This document shows, piece after piece, positions 28,086 through 37,393 of a DNA stretch of 64,000 nt (positions within the stretch are counted from its first letter, which is position 1; every line of letters starts with the position of its first letter). Under the pieces are notes generated by a model, which saw only the letters and a list, made by a program, of their open reading frames with translations, was not told where the DNA came from and made no database searches. The translations under genes and the position numbers were made by a program. Origin of the DNA: Alphaproteobacteria bacterium MarineAlpha11_Bin1 (GTDB taxonomy: Bacteria; Pseudomonadota; Alphaproteobacteria; MPNO01; UBA830); contig PTJZ01000013.1 of NCBI GenBank assembly GCA_002937455.1, positions 1 through 64,000 of the forward strand, read 5' to 3'.

Positions 28086-28703
28086 ATGATCGACCTATAC
28101 GCGGCGCCAACATCCAATGGCCTTCGAGCTAAGATCATGCTGGATGAAACGGGACTGGATTATGCGCTACATCCAGTTGATCTGGCGGGCGGGGCCAATA
28201 AATCGGAGTCGTACTTGTCGATCAATCCGATGGGCCTGATTCCTACGATTGTCGACCCGCACGGTCCCGAGGGCAAGCCACTCACACTATCTCAGTCAAT
28301 GACGATTTTGACCTACCTAGCAACTAAATCCGGCAAGTTTATGCCTGATCATCTGGCGGGGGATACGTTTTTCTGGCGCAATACTATGTCTATCGCGACG
28401 GATATGACCGGCGTCCTGATGGCAATAATGACTATCGGCCGTATGGAAGACCCGCACCAGCCGACTATGGATGACTTCGGCGCTCGGTTTAATCGCTACC
28501 TGAAATATTGGGATGGGCTGATGGCGGGGCAAAAATATGCCGGGGCGGATGAGATCTCTATCGCCGATTTCGCCTTTTACCCTGTGGTCTATCGCGCAAG
28601 GGCTGTGGTGCCACAATACTCGGATGGGTGTCCCAATATCGACCGATGGTACAATGAAATTGGCTCCCGTTCGGGTGTTCAAAAAGGCTTAGATTTTGGC
28701 TAG
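28086..28703 (+). CDS. Glutathione S-transferase family protein
   Basis: 205 residues. The N-terminal thioredoxin-like domain begins MIDLYAAPTSNGLRAKIML and carries cis-Pro and Ser contacts (NPMGLIPTIVD, LTLSQSMTILTYLA); the C-terminal helical domain has GADEISIADFAFYPVV, with the conserved Asp cap. It conjugates or isomerises electrophiles with glutathione; the Yfc/Ure2p-like layout fits. It follows the ABC-F gene by 150 bases and precedes the substrate-binding protein by 150. Confidence 0.85.
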   Translation: MIDLYAAPTSNGLRAKIMLDETGLDYALHPVDLAGGANKSESYLSINPMGLIPTIVDPHGPEGKPLTLSQSMTILTYLATKSGKFMPDHLAGDTFFWRNTMSIATDMTGVLMAIMTIGRMEDPHQPTMDDFGARFNRYLKYWDGLMAGQKYAGADEISIADFAFYPVVYRARAVVPQYSDGCPNIDRWYNEIGSRSGVQKGLDFG

Positions 28704-28851
28704 GGCTAATCATTTTATTTTGTTTGGAGTATGTTGATAGGTTCTAAAATGTTCCTTCGTTCGGTCGCAATTGAGGATCATTTACCCAGGGAAGCCCGCG
28801 CACGCTCGCACTTTTTCTGAAGTACGCATAAAAGAATAAGGATATAGAAAT

Positions 28852-29766
28852 ATGAAAATCGCCGTTCCTGATCTTATCTCAAACTCTTACCTTCCGGCGC
28901 CGGCAGCAGTTGAACTCGGCTTTTTTGAAAATGAAGGCCTTGATATAACCTACGAGCTGATCTTTCCAGTCGACGACGCTAACAAGGCGTTACGAGATGG
29001 CAAGGTCGATTTCGTCGGAGGTTCTGCGCATTCGACGCTAGCCGGGTTTCCAGAATGGGAGGGGGCAAAAATAGTCTGTGCACTTTCGCAGGGGATGTAT
29101 TGGTTTTTAGTAGCCCGAGCGAATCTGAATATTGAACTGGGTGACACGCAGAAATTGAAAGGTCTAAATATCGGTGCTGCACCCTGGGTTGATCTGGGCC
29201 TGCGTGCACTGCTGAAGGAAGAAGGTATTGATCCCGATGTTGACGTGAATATCGCCCCCATACCAGGGACGGTTGTGCCCGGGGTTTCTTTCGGGGTGAC
29301 GGCGGCCGCTGCGTTAGAAGATGGAAAAATTGACGCTTTCTGGGCCAACGGAATGGGGGCGGAGGTTGCCGTAACTAAGGGTGTCGGGACCATCGTACTC
29401 GACCCCCGCCGAGGCATAGGCCCTGCAGCTTCATTCAACTTCACTCAGCCGGTTTTCGCGACAACCCAGAAGATGATAGATGAAGAGCCCGATACCGTTT
29501 CCGCCGCAGTGCGAGCTATCGTCAATGTTCAGAAGGCGATGAAGGAAGATGTTAGTTTGGCAACTGAGGTTGGGCGGAAAAGTTTCCCCGAGGCGGAAAC
29601 CGCATTGATCGCCCAAGTTGTAGAGCGAGATCTGCCATTCTATGACGCTGCTATCACGCCGGAATTCGTCACCGGTATGAACGCGTTCTGCCGTGACATG
29701 GGTTTAATGGATGGCGATCCAACATTTGAGAGTGTCGTTGCGACCCAGTTCAGTAACCTTTGGTGA
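28852..29766 (+). CDS. Periplasmic-type substrate-binding protein without signal peptide (SsuA/THI5-like)
   Basis: 304 residues starting MKIAVPDLISNSYLPAPAAV, directly in the first beta strand of the SsuA/NMT1 fold; a signal peptide is missing. The ATG has AAGGATA upstream and no in-frame extension. Typical strands follow (VDFVGGSAHSTLAGF, LKGLNIGAAPWVDLG, DAFWANGMGAEVAV). No permease or ATPase is next to it. The histidine and cysteine residues of yeast THI5 HMP-P synthase are not found. It is either a cytoplasmic ligand-binding protein or enzyme, or a broken transporter part. Confidence 0.75.
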   Translation: MKIAVPDLISNSYLPAPAAVELGFFENEGLDITYELIFPVDDANKALRDGKVDFVGGSAHSTLAGFPEWEGAKIVCALSQGMYWFLVARANLNIELGDTQKLKGLNIGAAPWVDLGLRALLKEEGIDPDVDVNIAPIPGTVVPGVSFGVTAAAALEDGKIDAFWANGMGAEVAVTKGVGTIVLDPRRGIGPAASFNFTQPVFATTQKMIDEEPDTVSAAVRAIVNVQKAMKEDVSLATEVGRKSFPEAETALIAQVVERDLPFYDAAITPEFVTGMNAFCRDMGLMDGDPTFESVVATQFSNLW

Positions 29767-30136
29767 GCTTGACTCTTAAATGGACTCTGGGGTTGGGGAA
29801 TATCTGAAAAGGATTTTAGTAACTATTACCACTCATATCTGAAAGGCCACTGAAAAATTTGGTTTTTTAGAATATAAGTCTTCAGTTTTTAATTTCTTTG
29901 CCAGGTCAATCATCTTTCAATAGATTCTGTTTTGTGTGAGTGGTCAAATATACCCGCTATCGAAAAAAGGGCGGGGTGTTAGCCGTATTCCAGCGGCAGA
30001 CGACAAAGGTAGAAATTTCTCTCACCGCAATCTGTTCCCAGGGTGTTCCGCTAAAAGGCTCGTTTATTATTCGCAGCTAACTATAGCGCCGCACCAGTCA
30101 TTCGTTATATTTGATTCTGAGATAAGGGAGCGCGAT
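29767..30136. other. Intergenic region
   Basis: 370 bases between the substrate-binding protein and the aminopeptidase. The aminopeptidase frame is open back to a GTG at 29936, but codons 29936-30136 do not resemble the family and the ribosome site is at 30126. Nothing else is seen. Confidence 0.5.
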
Positions 30137-31516
30137 GTGACGGCTAGTTTTAAAACCAAATCAGACTCAAAAACGATTCCTGTGACGCCGGTTGAAGCTG
30201 AGGTCTTTGATGCGTGGTTGGCGGGGGAGACTGCTGAGGTTAAGAATTGGGTTAAATCATCGGGTTTCAAAGCGAGGCCTGGACAGATCAGCCTGGTTTC
30301 CGGCTCGAATGGATCACTGGTTCGCGTTCTGCTGGGGGTCCAAAACTATGAAGGCATGTGGGACTATGCGGTTCTACCGGCGAACCTTCCCGGCGGTAGT
30401 TATAAGCTAGACGTGCGTATGGCACCTGCCGCGGCGACCGCGGTGGCGATAGGCTGGGCACTCGGTGGATATAGTTTTGATGCCTACAAATCCATAAAAT
30501 CAAAGAAGCCACCGGTCTTGGTTTGGCCTGCTCGAGCAGACAAGGCTAGGGTCAAAGCGATGGTGGATGCGATTTTCCTAGTGCGTGATCTGATAAACAC
30601 TCCGGCTGAGGACATGGGCCCATCGCAAATTGCCGCAGAGTCGCGGAAACTCGGGAAGCGGTTCAAGGCTGACGTCAATGTTATTGTTGGTGACGCATTA
30701 CTGAAAAAGAATTTTCCTACAATACACGCTGTTGGACGTGCCAGTGACGATCCGCCTAGGTTAATCGATCTTAAATGGGGCCCGAAAAACGCCCCGAAGG
30801 TATCGATTGTCGGTAAGGGCGTGTGCTTCGATACAGGCGGGCTCGATCTAAAGCCCGCCGCTGGCATGCTAAGGATGAAAAAGGATATGGGAGGTGGTGC
30901 CCATGCGTTGGGCCTTGCGAGCCTGATTATGGCATTGAAAATACCTATACGGCTTCGAATGTTAGTTCCGGCTGTAGAAAATAACGTGGCCGGCAATTCT
31001 ATCCGTCCACTCGACGTTATCAAAACCAGGAAAGGCATCACGGTCGAGATAGGTAACACGGATGCCGAGGGACGGCTCGTGATGTGCGATGCGCTTGCCG
31101 TGGCGGACGCCGAAAACCCGGACATGATTATAGACTTTGCCACGTTGACGGGAGCTGCGCGTGTAGCGGTGGGGAGCGAGCTCGCGGCGATGTTCTGCAA
31201 CGATGACAGTCTTGCCACGGATCTCGAAAACGCTGCCAAGAATGTAGACGACCCAATGTGGCGGCTTCCATTGTGGCGGCCTTATCGCCGCATGCTCGAC
31301 AGCAAGGTTGCCGACATCAACAACGTGTCGGAAGGGGGTTTTGGTGGCGCAATTACGGCGGCGCTGTATCTGCAGGAATTCGTCAGCAAAGATACGCCCT
31401 GGGCGCATTTTGACATTATGGCGTGGAACACGTCACCGCGCCCCGGTCGGCCTGTCGGTGGTGATGCACAGTCTCTTCGTGCGGTCTTCGAGATGATCGA
31501 AAAGCGATACCGTTAG
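30137..31516 (+). CDS. Leucyl aminopeptidase family protein (M17)
   Basis: 459 residues from GTG 30137, chosen because GGGAG stands seven bases upstream and because M17 proteins of this branch have about 460 residues. The metal and catalytic motifs are VGKGVCFDTGGLDLKPAAGM, MKKDMGGGAHALG and NTDAEGRLVMCDALA, all intact; a C-terminal DIMAWNTSPRPGRPVGGDAQ is usual. It removes N-terminal residues from peptides in the cytoplasm with two metal ions. It is convergent with the phosphatase gene, separated by a hairpin. Confidence 0.9.
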   Translation: MTASFKTKSDSKTIPVTPVEAEVFDAWLAGETAEVKNWVKSSGFKARPGQISLVSGSNGSLVRVLLGVQNYEGMWDYAVLPANLPGGSYKLDVRMAPAAATAVAIGWALGGYSFDAYKSIKSKKPPVLVWPARADKARVKAMVDAIFLVRDLINTPAEDMGPSQIAAESRKLGKRFKADVNVIVGDALLKKNFPTIHAVGRASDDPPRLIDLKWGPKNAPKVSIVGKGVCFDTGGLDLKPAAGMLRMKKDMGGGAHALGLASLIMALKIPIRLRMLVPAVENNVAGNSIRPLDVIKTRKGITVEIGNTDAEGRLVMCDALAVADAENPDMIIDFATLTGAARVAVGSELAAMFCNDDSLATDLENAAKNVDDPMWRLPLWRPYRRMLDSKVADINNVSEGGFGGAITAALYLQEFVSKDTPWAHFDIMAWNTSPRPGRPVGGDAQSLRAVFEMIEKRYR

Positions 31517-31540
31517 ATTGTCGTCACCGGATTTCAGAAA

Positions 31541-31571
31541 ACCCCTCAATAGTATTATTGAATCGTGGGGT
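31541..31571. terminator. Hairpin between convergent genes
   Basis: ACCCC (31541-31545) pairs with GGGGT (31567-31571), and within it CAATA pairs with TATTG around a GTAT loop. It lies between the convergent aminopeptidase and phosphatase ends. No long T-run follows, so termination strength is uncertain. Confidence 0.45.
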
Positions 31572-31587
31572 TCATACCTGCGGTTGT

Positions 31588-32067
31588 TTATTCGATGAGG
31601 TGGTTTGTCTTAATCGCGTCTAGCAAGCCGATCGATGCCGCCTCGATCATATCGTAGACGCGACTAAAGCCGTTTCCTGATCCGTAATAAGGGTCGGGTA
31701 CGTCGCTGATCCCTGTTTCCTGCGCATAGTACATGAACATTCGGATCCGCGATTGCAATCTCGGCGGGCAAAGTTGGTACATTGCATCGTGATGGCTGTA
31801 ATCCATTGCGAGAAGAAGGTCGAATTCTTCAAAGTCGTCGAGAAGCAATTTTCGGGCTCGTTGATCGCTGATATCTACCCCGCGGGTCATTGCCTCGTCT
31901 ATAGATCTCGAGTCTGGTGGATCACCGATATGCCAGGCACCAATCCCCGCAGAATCCGCCGTAACTCGGTTGCTGAGCCCCTGCACTTTGACTAAGTCAC
32001 GGAACACTCCTTCCGCAGTTGGGGACCGGCAGATGTTACCGGTACAGACGAACAAAACTCTATACAC
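31588..32067 (-). CDS. Low-molecular-weight protein tyrosine phosphatase
   Basis: 159 residues from GTG 32067, with GGAG seven bases upstream; a longer frame from 32118 lacks similarity. The catalytic loop VCTGNICRSPTAEGVF is C-x5-R-S, and the general acid is in DVPDPYYGSG. It removes phosphate from tyrosine residues, or acts on small phosphoesters. It is convergent with the aminopeptidase. Confidence 0.92.
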   Translation of the reverse strand: MYRVLFVCTGNICRSPTAEGVFRDLVKVQGLSNRVTADSAGIGAWHIGDPPDSRSIDEAMTRGVDISDQRARKLLLDDFEEFDLLLAMDYSHHDAMYQLCPPRLQSRIRMFMYYAQETGISDVPDPYYGSGNGFSRVYDMIEAASIGLLDAIKTNHLIE

Positions 32068-32122
32068 GCATGGTCTCCAAATCCGAAATCTGCGTATAAT
32101 AGAATAAAAAACCTCCAAAATC

Positions 32123-32305
32123 CTAATGACTTGCTATCTCGAAACGCATTACCGCGATATCCAAACCTGCAACCGTTTCGGGGCTCGACCCATTGATGTG
32201 AGGTCGATCGTGCGCAGCACGCGCAATACCTGGATCCAAATTATCGACCATGCATTGCGGGTCTGCATATTCAAAGGCAACGTCCGATCGCATGACTTGA
32301 TCCAC
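32123..32305 (-). CDS. Possible small protein or gene remnant
   Basis: A 60-codon frame upstream of the phosphatase gene reads like protein (YADPQCMVDNLDPGIARAAHD, then HINGSSPETVAGLDIAV) and is open a further 17 codons 5' of its first start codon. No clear ribosome site is present, and the overlapping frames on both strands are also open. I do not recognise it; it may be a fragment. Confidence 0.25.
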   Translation of the reverse strand: MDQVMRSDVAFEYADPQCMVDNLDPGIARAAHDRPHINGSSPETVAGLDIAVMRFEIASH

Positions 32306-32382
32306 GGGCGACGGCTTAGTTGGCTTGAGGTCGATGATGTACTTCTTATGTCTCTACCTCGTCGCATACTTGGACTGATCTG

Positions 32383-33291
32383 ATGAGAATATCCGCCACC
32401 TATTGGGCATTACCTGAGCAAACTCGCGCAATCTTATTAATGACGATTTCGGCTGTCGCCTACGCGCTAACTTTCGTTACAGTGCGCGAGCTCTCGGAAT
32501 CGTTTTCCGTTTATATGTTGGTCATGCTGCGGGCGGCCATCGGCACGGCTTTTTTATTGCCGTGGCTATACCGGTCTGGCGTCGGTGTGCTGCGCACGTC
32601 ACAGACTAGGCTTTACGGGTTCCGGGTTGTACTTGTCTACACAGGAAATCTGTGCTGGTTTTACGCGCTTGCCAAAATGGCATTGGCCGACGCTACTGTG
32701 CTGTCATTTCTGATTCCAGTATTCACCGCCATAATTCTCGCCATCTGGATGCGCGAACATTTAACTTTGCCGCGCGTCTTCGCGCTGACGATGGGTCTCG
32801 CTGGCGCGTTCATCGTAATCCGCCCAGGTTTTGCCGAAATCAGCTTAGCGACTATCGGTATGCTGTACACCACAGTTGCCTATGGCGCCGCCACCGCCGC
32901 GACGCGGGTGCTAACCTATAAGGACGATCCTAGCGTAGTGGTCTTCTTCATGTTCGCGTTAAACCTCCCGCTAGCTATCGGCCCTGGGATATATCATTGG
33001 ACTACACCGTCCTTCGACGATTGGGCCCTGATAGGCGCTTTCGGGTTGCTCAGCCTGTATTCGCAAATTTACATGACGCGAGCATTGGCACTGGCCGAGG
33101 CGGTCGTCGTAATGCCGACATTCTACCTTCAACTTCCGCTTGCGGCGATGTTTGGATTTCTGCTCTTTGGCCAGATACCAGAAATCTGGCTGATCCCTGG
33201 GGCCGGGCTGATAATTGGCGGCAGTTACTATTCTCTTTGGAGCGAGGCACGCAAACGACGGATCGCGAAAGAACAGGCTGGTTCGCCGTGA
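32383..33291 (+). CDS. EamA/DMT-family transporter (array member 1)
   Basis: 302 residues, ten predicted membrane helices in two EamA repeats. The end of the first repeat is GAFIVIRPGFAEI, a wording shared by most of the DMT proteins in this window. The drug/metabolite transporter superfamily exports or imports amino acids, nucleosides, S-adenosylmethionine and others; the substrate is not predictable. Its TGA stop overlaps the GTG start of the next transporter by four bases (GTGA), so the two are co-translated. Confidence 0.87.
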   Translation: MRISATYWALPEQTRAILLMTISAVAYALTFVTVRELSESFSVYMLVMLRAAIGTAFLLPWLYRSGVGVLRTSQTRLYGFRVVLVYTGNLCWFYALAKMALADATVLSFLIPVFTAIILAIWMREHLTLPRVFALTMGLAGAFIVIRPGFAEISLATIGMLYTTVAYGAATAATRVLTYKDDPSVVVFFMFALNLPLAIGPGIYHWTTPSFDDWALIGAFGLLSLYSQIYMTRALALAEAVVVMPTFYLQLPLAAMFGFLLFGQIPEIWLIPGAGLIIGGSYYSLWSEARKRRIAKEQAGSP

Positions 33292-34154
33292 CCCGACTGA
33301 CTTTTGCACCTGCCGTCACTGGCTTGCTGTGGATGAGCGCAACCGCCGCTTGCTATGCGGCTAGCTATGTTGCAATGCGGTTACTATCGGATGATATCAG
33401 CATTTACGAGATCACGTTTTTGCGGTCGGTTATTGCATGCCTTATTCTCGGCCCATGGATTTTGGCGATCCGGCCCGCTGCCATCCGAGTTACTCGCTGG
33501 AGAGTATACTGCATTCGATCAGTTGCAACTTATGGTGCGATGATGTGTACGGTCTACGGAATCGCGTATGCTGCGATTGCCGATGTGACGGCTTTGTTAC
33601 TAGCCTCGCCGCTATTCACAGTTCTATTTGCGGCCCTTTTTCTGAAGGAGCGTGTAGGAATTCATAGGTGGATTGCGCTGATGGCAGGTATTGCAGGCGC
33701 ACTGCTGATTATTCGCCCCGGCTTTGCAACGATCACTTTTGCCAGCTTTGCGGGTTTGCTAGCGGCATTTGGCTACGGAATTGCCAACGCTGGCACCAAG
33801 GCGCTGACAGCAACCGACCATCCCGATGCAGTAGCCTTCTGGATGTATGCGTTGATCGTTCCCATCTCTGCCGGGCCGGCAGTATGGTACTGGACGACGC
33901 CGGGCTGGGGCCATGTACCTCTAATTGTGCTGCTTGGTGTTTTGACGATGTTATCGCAATACTGCATGGCTCGCGCTTTTCGCGCCGCCGATACCAGCGT
34001 TGTGCTGCCGGCACATTATCTTCAGATGCCGTTCGCGGCCGGGTTGGCATTCCTCGTATTGACGCAGGTGCCCTCGGCCTGGGTCTGGCCAGGCGCGGCG
34101 ATTATCGCGGCTAGCGCTTATTACACCGCTATAAGGGAACGAAAGCACCGGTGA
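33288..34154 (+). CDS. EamA/DMT-family transporter (array member 2)
   Basis: 288 residues from GTG 33288; the frame is open upstream to 32997, but that part lies inside the first transporter. The two-EamA layout is present: VTGLLWMSATAACYAASYVA in helix 1, GALLIIRPGFATI at the end of repeat 1 and a second repeat ending VWPGAAIIAASAYYTAIRER. Translational coupling through GTGA suggests both products are made in equal amounts and may form a heterodimer, as known for small paired DMT proteins, although these are full-length. Confidence 0.87.
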   Translation: MTRLTFAPAVTGLLWMSATAACYAASYVAMRLLSDDISIYEITFLRSVIACLILGPWILAIRPAAIRVTRWRVYCIRSVATYGAMMCTVYGIAYAAIADVTALLLASPLFTVLFAALFLKERVGIHRWIALMAGIAGALLIIRPGFATITFASFAGLLAAFGYGIANAGTKALTATDHPDAVAFWMYALIVPISAGPAVWYWTTPGWGHVPLIVLLGVLTMLSQYCMARAFRAADTSVVLPAHYLQMPFAAGLAFLVLTQVPSAWVWPGAAIIAASAYYTAIRERKHR

Positions 34155-34284
34155 TGACGTTGATATCATCTAGCCGCGGAGACGACTAAAGATTGGATCA
34201 GGTGGGTATCACTATACCCTTCGCCATCCCTTGATTGTATGGCAGATAAACTTCAAGCTAAATATTACCCGGGAGGAGAACTTG

Positions 34285-34641
34285 ATGGTTGATAAACTCA
34301 GAGGAAAGGTCCGGCAGAAGGCGCTAGGCTCTCTTAAGCACTGGAAAAAAGTCGAAGGACGCGATGCTATTTCAAAAGCCTTCCGGTTCGGGGATTTTAA
34401 CGAGACATTTGGTTTCATGTCGCGTGTTGCGATTATGGCCGAGCAGATGGACCATCACCCCGAGTGGTTTAATGTCTATAATCAGGTTGTTGTGACATTG
34501 ACCACGCACGATGCCGGCGGGGTTTCAGAAAGGGACATAAAACTAGCAAAATTTATTGATCGCATTGCGGGCAGAAAGGCTATCGCTGAACTGTCAAAAG
34601 CCGAAAAGATAAAAAAGGCGAAATTGAAGCGTCAAAACTAG
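34285..34641 (+). CDS. phhB: 4a-hydroxytetrahydrobiopterin dehydratase (pterin-4a-carbinolamine dehydratase)
   Basis: 118 residues from ATG 34285, with GGGAGGAG seven to ten bases upstream. The catalytic part [20 protein letters not shown] contains the family HHP motif, and [18 protein letters not shown] is the final helix. It dehydrates the 4a-carbinolamine form of the pterin cofactor after aromatic amino-acid hydroxylation, or acts in molybdopterin or folate salvage. The phenylalanine hydroxylase gene is not adjacent. It sits between the two oppositely oriented groups of DMT genes, with only ten bases to the convergent one. Confidence 0.9.
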   Translation: MVDKLRGKVRQKALGSLKHWKKVEGRDAISKAFRFGDFNETFGFMSRVAIMAEQMDHHPEWFNVYNQVVVTLTTHDAGGVSERDIKLAKFIDRIAGRKAIAELSKAEKIKKAKLKRQN

Positions 34642-34651
34642 CGCTCTGTCC

Positions 34652-35545
34652 TTATTCGAGGATATTTTTTTTACTAGAGTTATTGTCCTCGCTGCGCCTT
34701 GGCGTGGATTTTTTCCCCCCTTCGTACCGTGTGATATAGAGCGTCGCGCTGACGATGATTATTGCACCGACACCCGTCCACAAATCGGGCATCTCGGCAA
34801 ATAATAGGTATCCAGCGATAACGGCGAATACGAGACGGATATATTCCATTGTCCCCATCAAGCTGGATTCTCCCACCGAAAAACCGCGCACAAAAAAATT
34901 CATGCCAATGGCAGTGAAGGTGGCGATCAGACAGAGTAAAAACCATTCCAGTGGCGTCGGGTGAACCCAGACATAGGCAGCTGGACCAGCGAAGATCAGT
35001 GTGCCGAAAATATGGTACCAGAATAGGATCGTTCCGGGTGGATCGTCGCGTGCCAGCACGCGGATAATGATCATTCCAGATGCAAATAAGAACGCAGTGA
35101 AGAGTGCCACGAACCAAGCTATATCTATCTCGCCGCCAAAGGGCCGTATCATCACAATCACGCCCGCAAAGCCGGCGATAGTTGCGCCCCAACGGTGCAG
35201 TCCGACGATTTCTTTCAGGACGAAGATAGCCAGGAAGGTAAGAAACAGTGGCCGAGTGAAAGTCATCGCGGTTGCGTCGGCAAGATGCAGATTAATGACC
35301 GCATAAAAAATGCCCGCTTGGCCCAGTGATGCGATGATGGCGCGAGAGAAATGTAGTTTTAGGCGGTTAGATTTTAGTTTTTCTGACCCCGTCTGGATGA
35401 ACAACGGCACCAGCAGAATAAACCCGATGCCGTATCTAAAGATTGCCATCTGAGCCGGATGTATGCGATCCCCTGCGAATTTGACGGCGATGTCAGTCAG
35501 GACGAAAAAAGCGGTACCCAGAACTACGAAAACCGCACCCCGCAT
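34652..35545 (-). CDS. EamA/DMT-family transporter (array member 3)
   Basis: 297 residues, ten predicted helices. The first-repeat end reads GVIVMIRPFGGEI, so the R-P is kept but the following G-F is permuted compared with its neighbours. The C-terminal tail is long and basic/polar (TRYEGGKKSTPRRSEDNNSS). It is the last gene of a four-gene minus-strand run of DMT transporters, 29 bases after the previous one. Confidence 0.86.
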   Translation of the reverse strand: MRGAVFVVLGTAFFVLTDIAVKFAGDRIHPAQMAIFRYGIGFILLVPLFIQTGSEKLKSNRLKLHFSRAIIASLGQAGIFYAVINLHLADATAMTFTRPLFLTFLAIFVLKEIVGLHRWGATIAGFAGVIVMIRPFGGEIDIAWFVALFTAFLFASGMIIIRVLARDDPPGTILFWYHIFGTLIFAGPAAYVWVHPTPLEWFLLCLIATFTAIGMNFFVRGFSVGESSLMGTMEYIRLVFAVIAGYLLFAEMPDLWTGVGAIIIVSATLYITRYEGGKKSTPRRSEDNNSSKKNILE

Positions 35546-35574
35546 ATTGGGCGGCAGTTCCTGAAACCATCGTC

Positions 35575-36471
35575 TTAGCGCTTTGATTTTCCCGCCCTTC
35601 CAAGCTGTGTGAGCCAGACCGAAGCCGCAAAAATAATTGTGCCTCCAATCCAGGTCGATATGTCAGGTAACTCGGCAAAAACTATCCAGCCCAGGATCGC
35701 GGCCCAAATCAAACGGGTAAAATTGAACGGCATAGCGATGGACATATCTGCCGCTTGGACACCCCGATTATATGTTCGCTGAAGGATAACACTCATGAAG
35801 CCGATGACCGAAAATAGTCCCCATTGTTGAAGCGTCGGATTGTTCCAAACGATGATTGTCGGGATAAGGAGGATTAGCGTCTGGGTCACGAATAGCCATG
35901 CAGCAATTGTGTCTGGAGGGTCGGTACGGACAAGTGTCTTGATCATGATAGATACTAGCGCTCCGGCTAGTGCCGAACCTAATGCATAAGCGATGCCGAG
36001 GTTAAATTCTGTGAATCCCGGGCGAATGACGATCAAAGCGCCAACGAACCCCGCCGCAATGGCAAACCAACGATGCCGGTTGACGACTTCTCCCAGCACG
36101 AAGCCGGCGATGGCGGCTGCAATTACTGGCTGAAGGAAGCCGATCGCGGACATATCCGCAATCGGGATCAGCGCCACGGCAGCGAATAAAAGCGTTACGT
36201 TAGTCGATGACATGAACCCTCGGATGATATGACGTCCTAGCTTGTTCGTTCGCATCGCGCCTAGGCCCACATTTATCAACCAGGGCATCATGAAGAGCAC
36301 AGAGAAGGCGTTGCGGAGGAAGGCTATTTGGAAGACTTCGATTTCGGGCGCCATGTAGCGACCGATGGCGATCGAAATGACATAGGTCACAGCCGAAATG
36401 GACATCCAAACCCCGGATCGAATAGGTCCAGGTAAGGCCTGAAATCGTCTAGAAATTCGCGATTCGGTCAC
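35575..36471 (-). CDS. EamA/DMT-family transporter (array member 4)
   Basis: 298 residues from GTG 36471; the frame from 36534 would overlap the preceding gene. It has two EamA repeats: GVWMSISAVTYVISIAIGRYM in helix 1, GALIVIRPGFTEF at the end of the first repeat and the second repeat ending IGGTIIFAASVWLTQLGR. It is third in the minus-strand operon, 16 bases downstream of member 5. Confidence 0.86.
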   Translation of the reverse strand: MTESRISRRFQALPGPIRSGVWMSISAVTYVISIAIGRYMAPEIEVFQIAFLRNAFSVLFMMPWLINVGLGAMRTNKLGRHIIRGFMSSTNVTLLFAAVALIPIADMSAIGFLQPVIAAAIAGFVLGEVVNRHRWFAIAAGFVGALIVIRPGFTEFNLGIAYALGSALAGALVSIMIKTLVRTDPPDTIAAWLFVTQTLILLIPTIIVWNNPTLQQWGLFSVIGFMSVILQRTYNRGVQAADMSIAMPFNFTRLIWAAILGWIVFAELPDISTWIGGTIIFAASVWLTQLGRAGKSKR

Positions 36472-36487
36472 TCTATTCTCGTGTAGT

Positions 36488-37393
36488 CTATAGGGATGCG
36501 TTATCCTTGGAATTTCTTGCTTCGCGTCTAGCAATATAGACCGTCGAGAAAAAAATCAGCAGTCCACCTAGCGCAGTGTAAATTGACGGTATCTCAGAGA
36601 AAAGAATGAAACCGAAAAGGGCGGCTACAATCAGGCGAGTGTAGTCCATCGGTAGCATGATCGACGCGTCAGCAGCCGCGAACCCGCGGCTCATTGCTCG
36701 CTGCCCCAGAGTACCGACTAGTCCCATGAAAAGTAGCCAACCTAGTTGCTCCCAAGTTGGTGTCTGCCAGACGAACAATGCGAGAAGAAGCATTATTGGA
36801 GTCGTAAAGATTACATAGTAAATCGTAATGGTATCGGGTGACTCAGTGCGAGACAAAAACCTAATGAATACAGCAGATCCAGCACCGGCAATTGACGCGA
36901 TAAAGACGGATGCAAGGCCAACATTCAGAACCTCAAAGCCTGGTCTAACCATAATCAAAACGCCTAGGAAACCTATAAGCAACGCCGTCCATCGACGCAG
37001 TCCGACTAATTCGCCCAGGAAGACGATGGCAAAAATAGTTCCGTAGAGCGGACGGCTGAACATGATTGCCACCGCATCGGCTAAAGGTATTTTCGATAGC
37101 GCGTAGAAATATCCGAGTGTCCCGATCGCTACAAAAAATGTGCGGCCTACGAAATAAGGTATTTTGTCAGTCTTAAGACCCTGTCCGCGAGTGCGCATAA
37201 GCCACGGCGCCATAAAGATGAACCCAAGACCTGTTCGGAAAAACGCGATAATAAAGGTATGAACGTCTGTCGAAATATGGCGGATCGTAGCCGCCATCGC
37301 GGTTAAGCAGAACGCGCTGGCGATTAGCCAAATTGCCCCCCGGATGGGCCCTGGCAGGCTGTCGAACCAGTGACGTGCCGCCGATGGGATCAA
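36488..37393 (-). CDS. EamA/DMT-family transporter (array member 5)
   Basis: 301 residues, start ATG 37393, which overlaps the previous stop by four bases (ATGA). LPGPIRGAIWLIASAFCLTA opens helix 1, and GVLIMVRPGFEVL ends the first repeat. The N-terminal PGPIRG block is repeated almost word for word in member 4 (PGPIRSG) and similarly in member 6 (PPSVRGAIW), which shows that these are tandem duplicates. Confidence 0.86.
   Translation of the reverse strand: MIPSAARHWFDSLPGPIRGAIWLIASAFCLTAMAATIRHISTDVHTFIIAFFRTGLGFIFMAPWLMRTRGQGLKTDKIPYFVGRTFFVAIGTLGYFYALSKIPLADAVAIMFSRPLYGTIFAIVFLGELVGLRRWTALLIGFLGVLIMVRPGFEVLNVGLASVFIASIAGAGSAVFIRFLSRTESPDTITIYYVIFTTPIMLLLALFVWQTPTWEQLGWLLFMGLVGTLGQRAMSRGFAAADASIMLPMDYTRLIVAALFGFILFSEIPSIYTALGGLLIFFSTVYIARREARNSKDNASL

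Noticed and set aside
32997..33287. Longer N-terminus for the second DMT transporter
   Set aside because: This stretch lies in the first transporter in another frame and has no similarity to the family; GTG 33288 overlaps the stop correctly.
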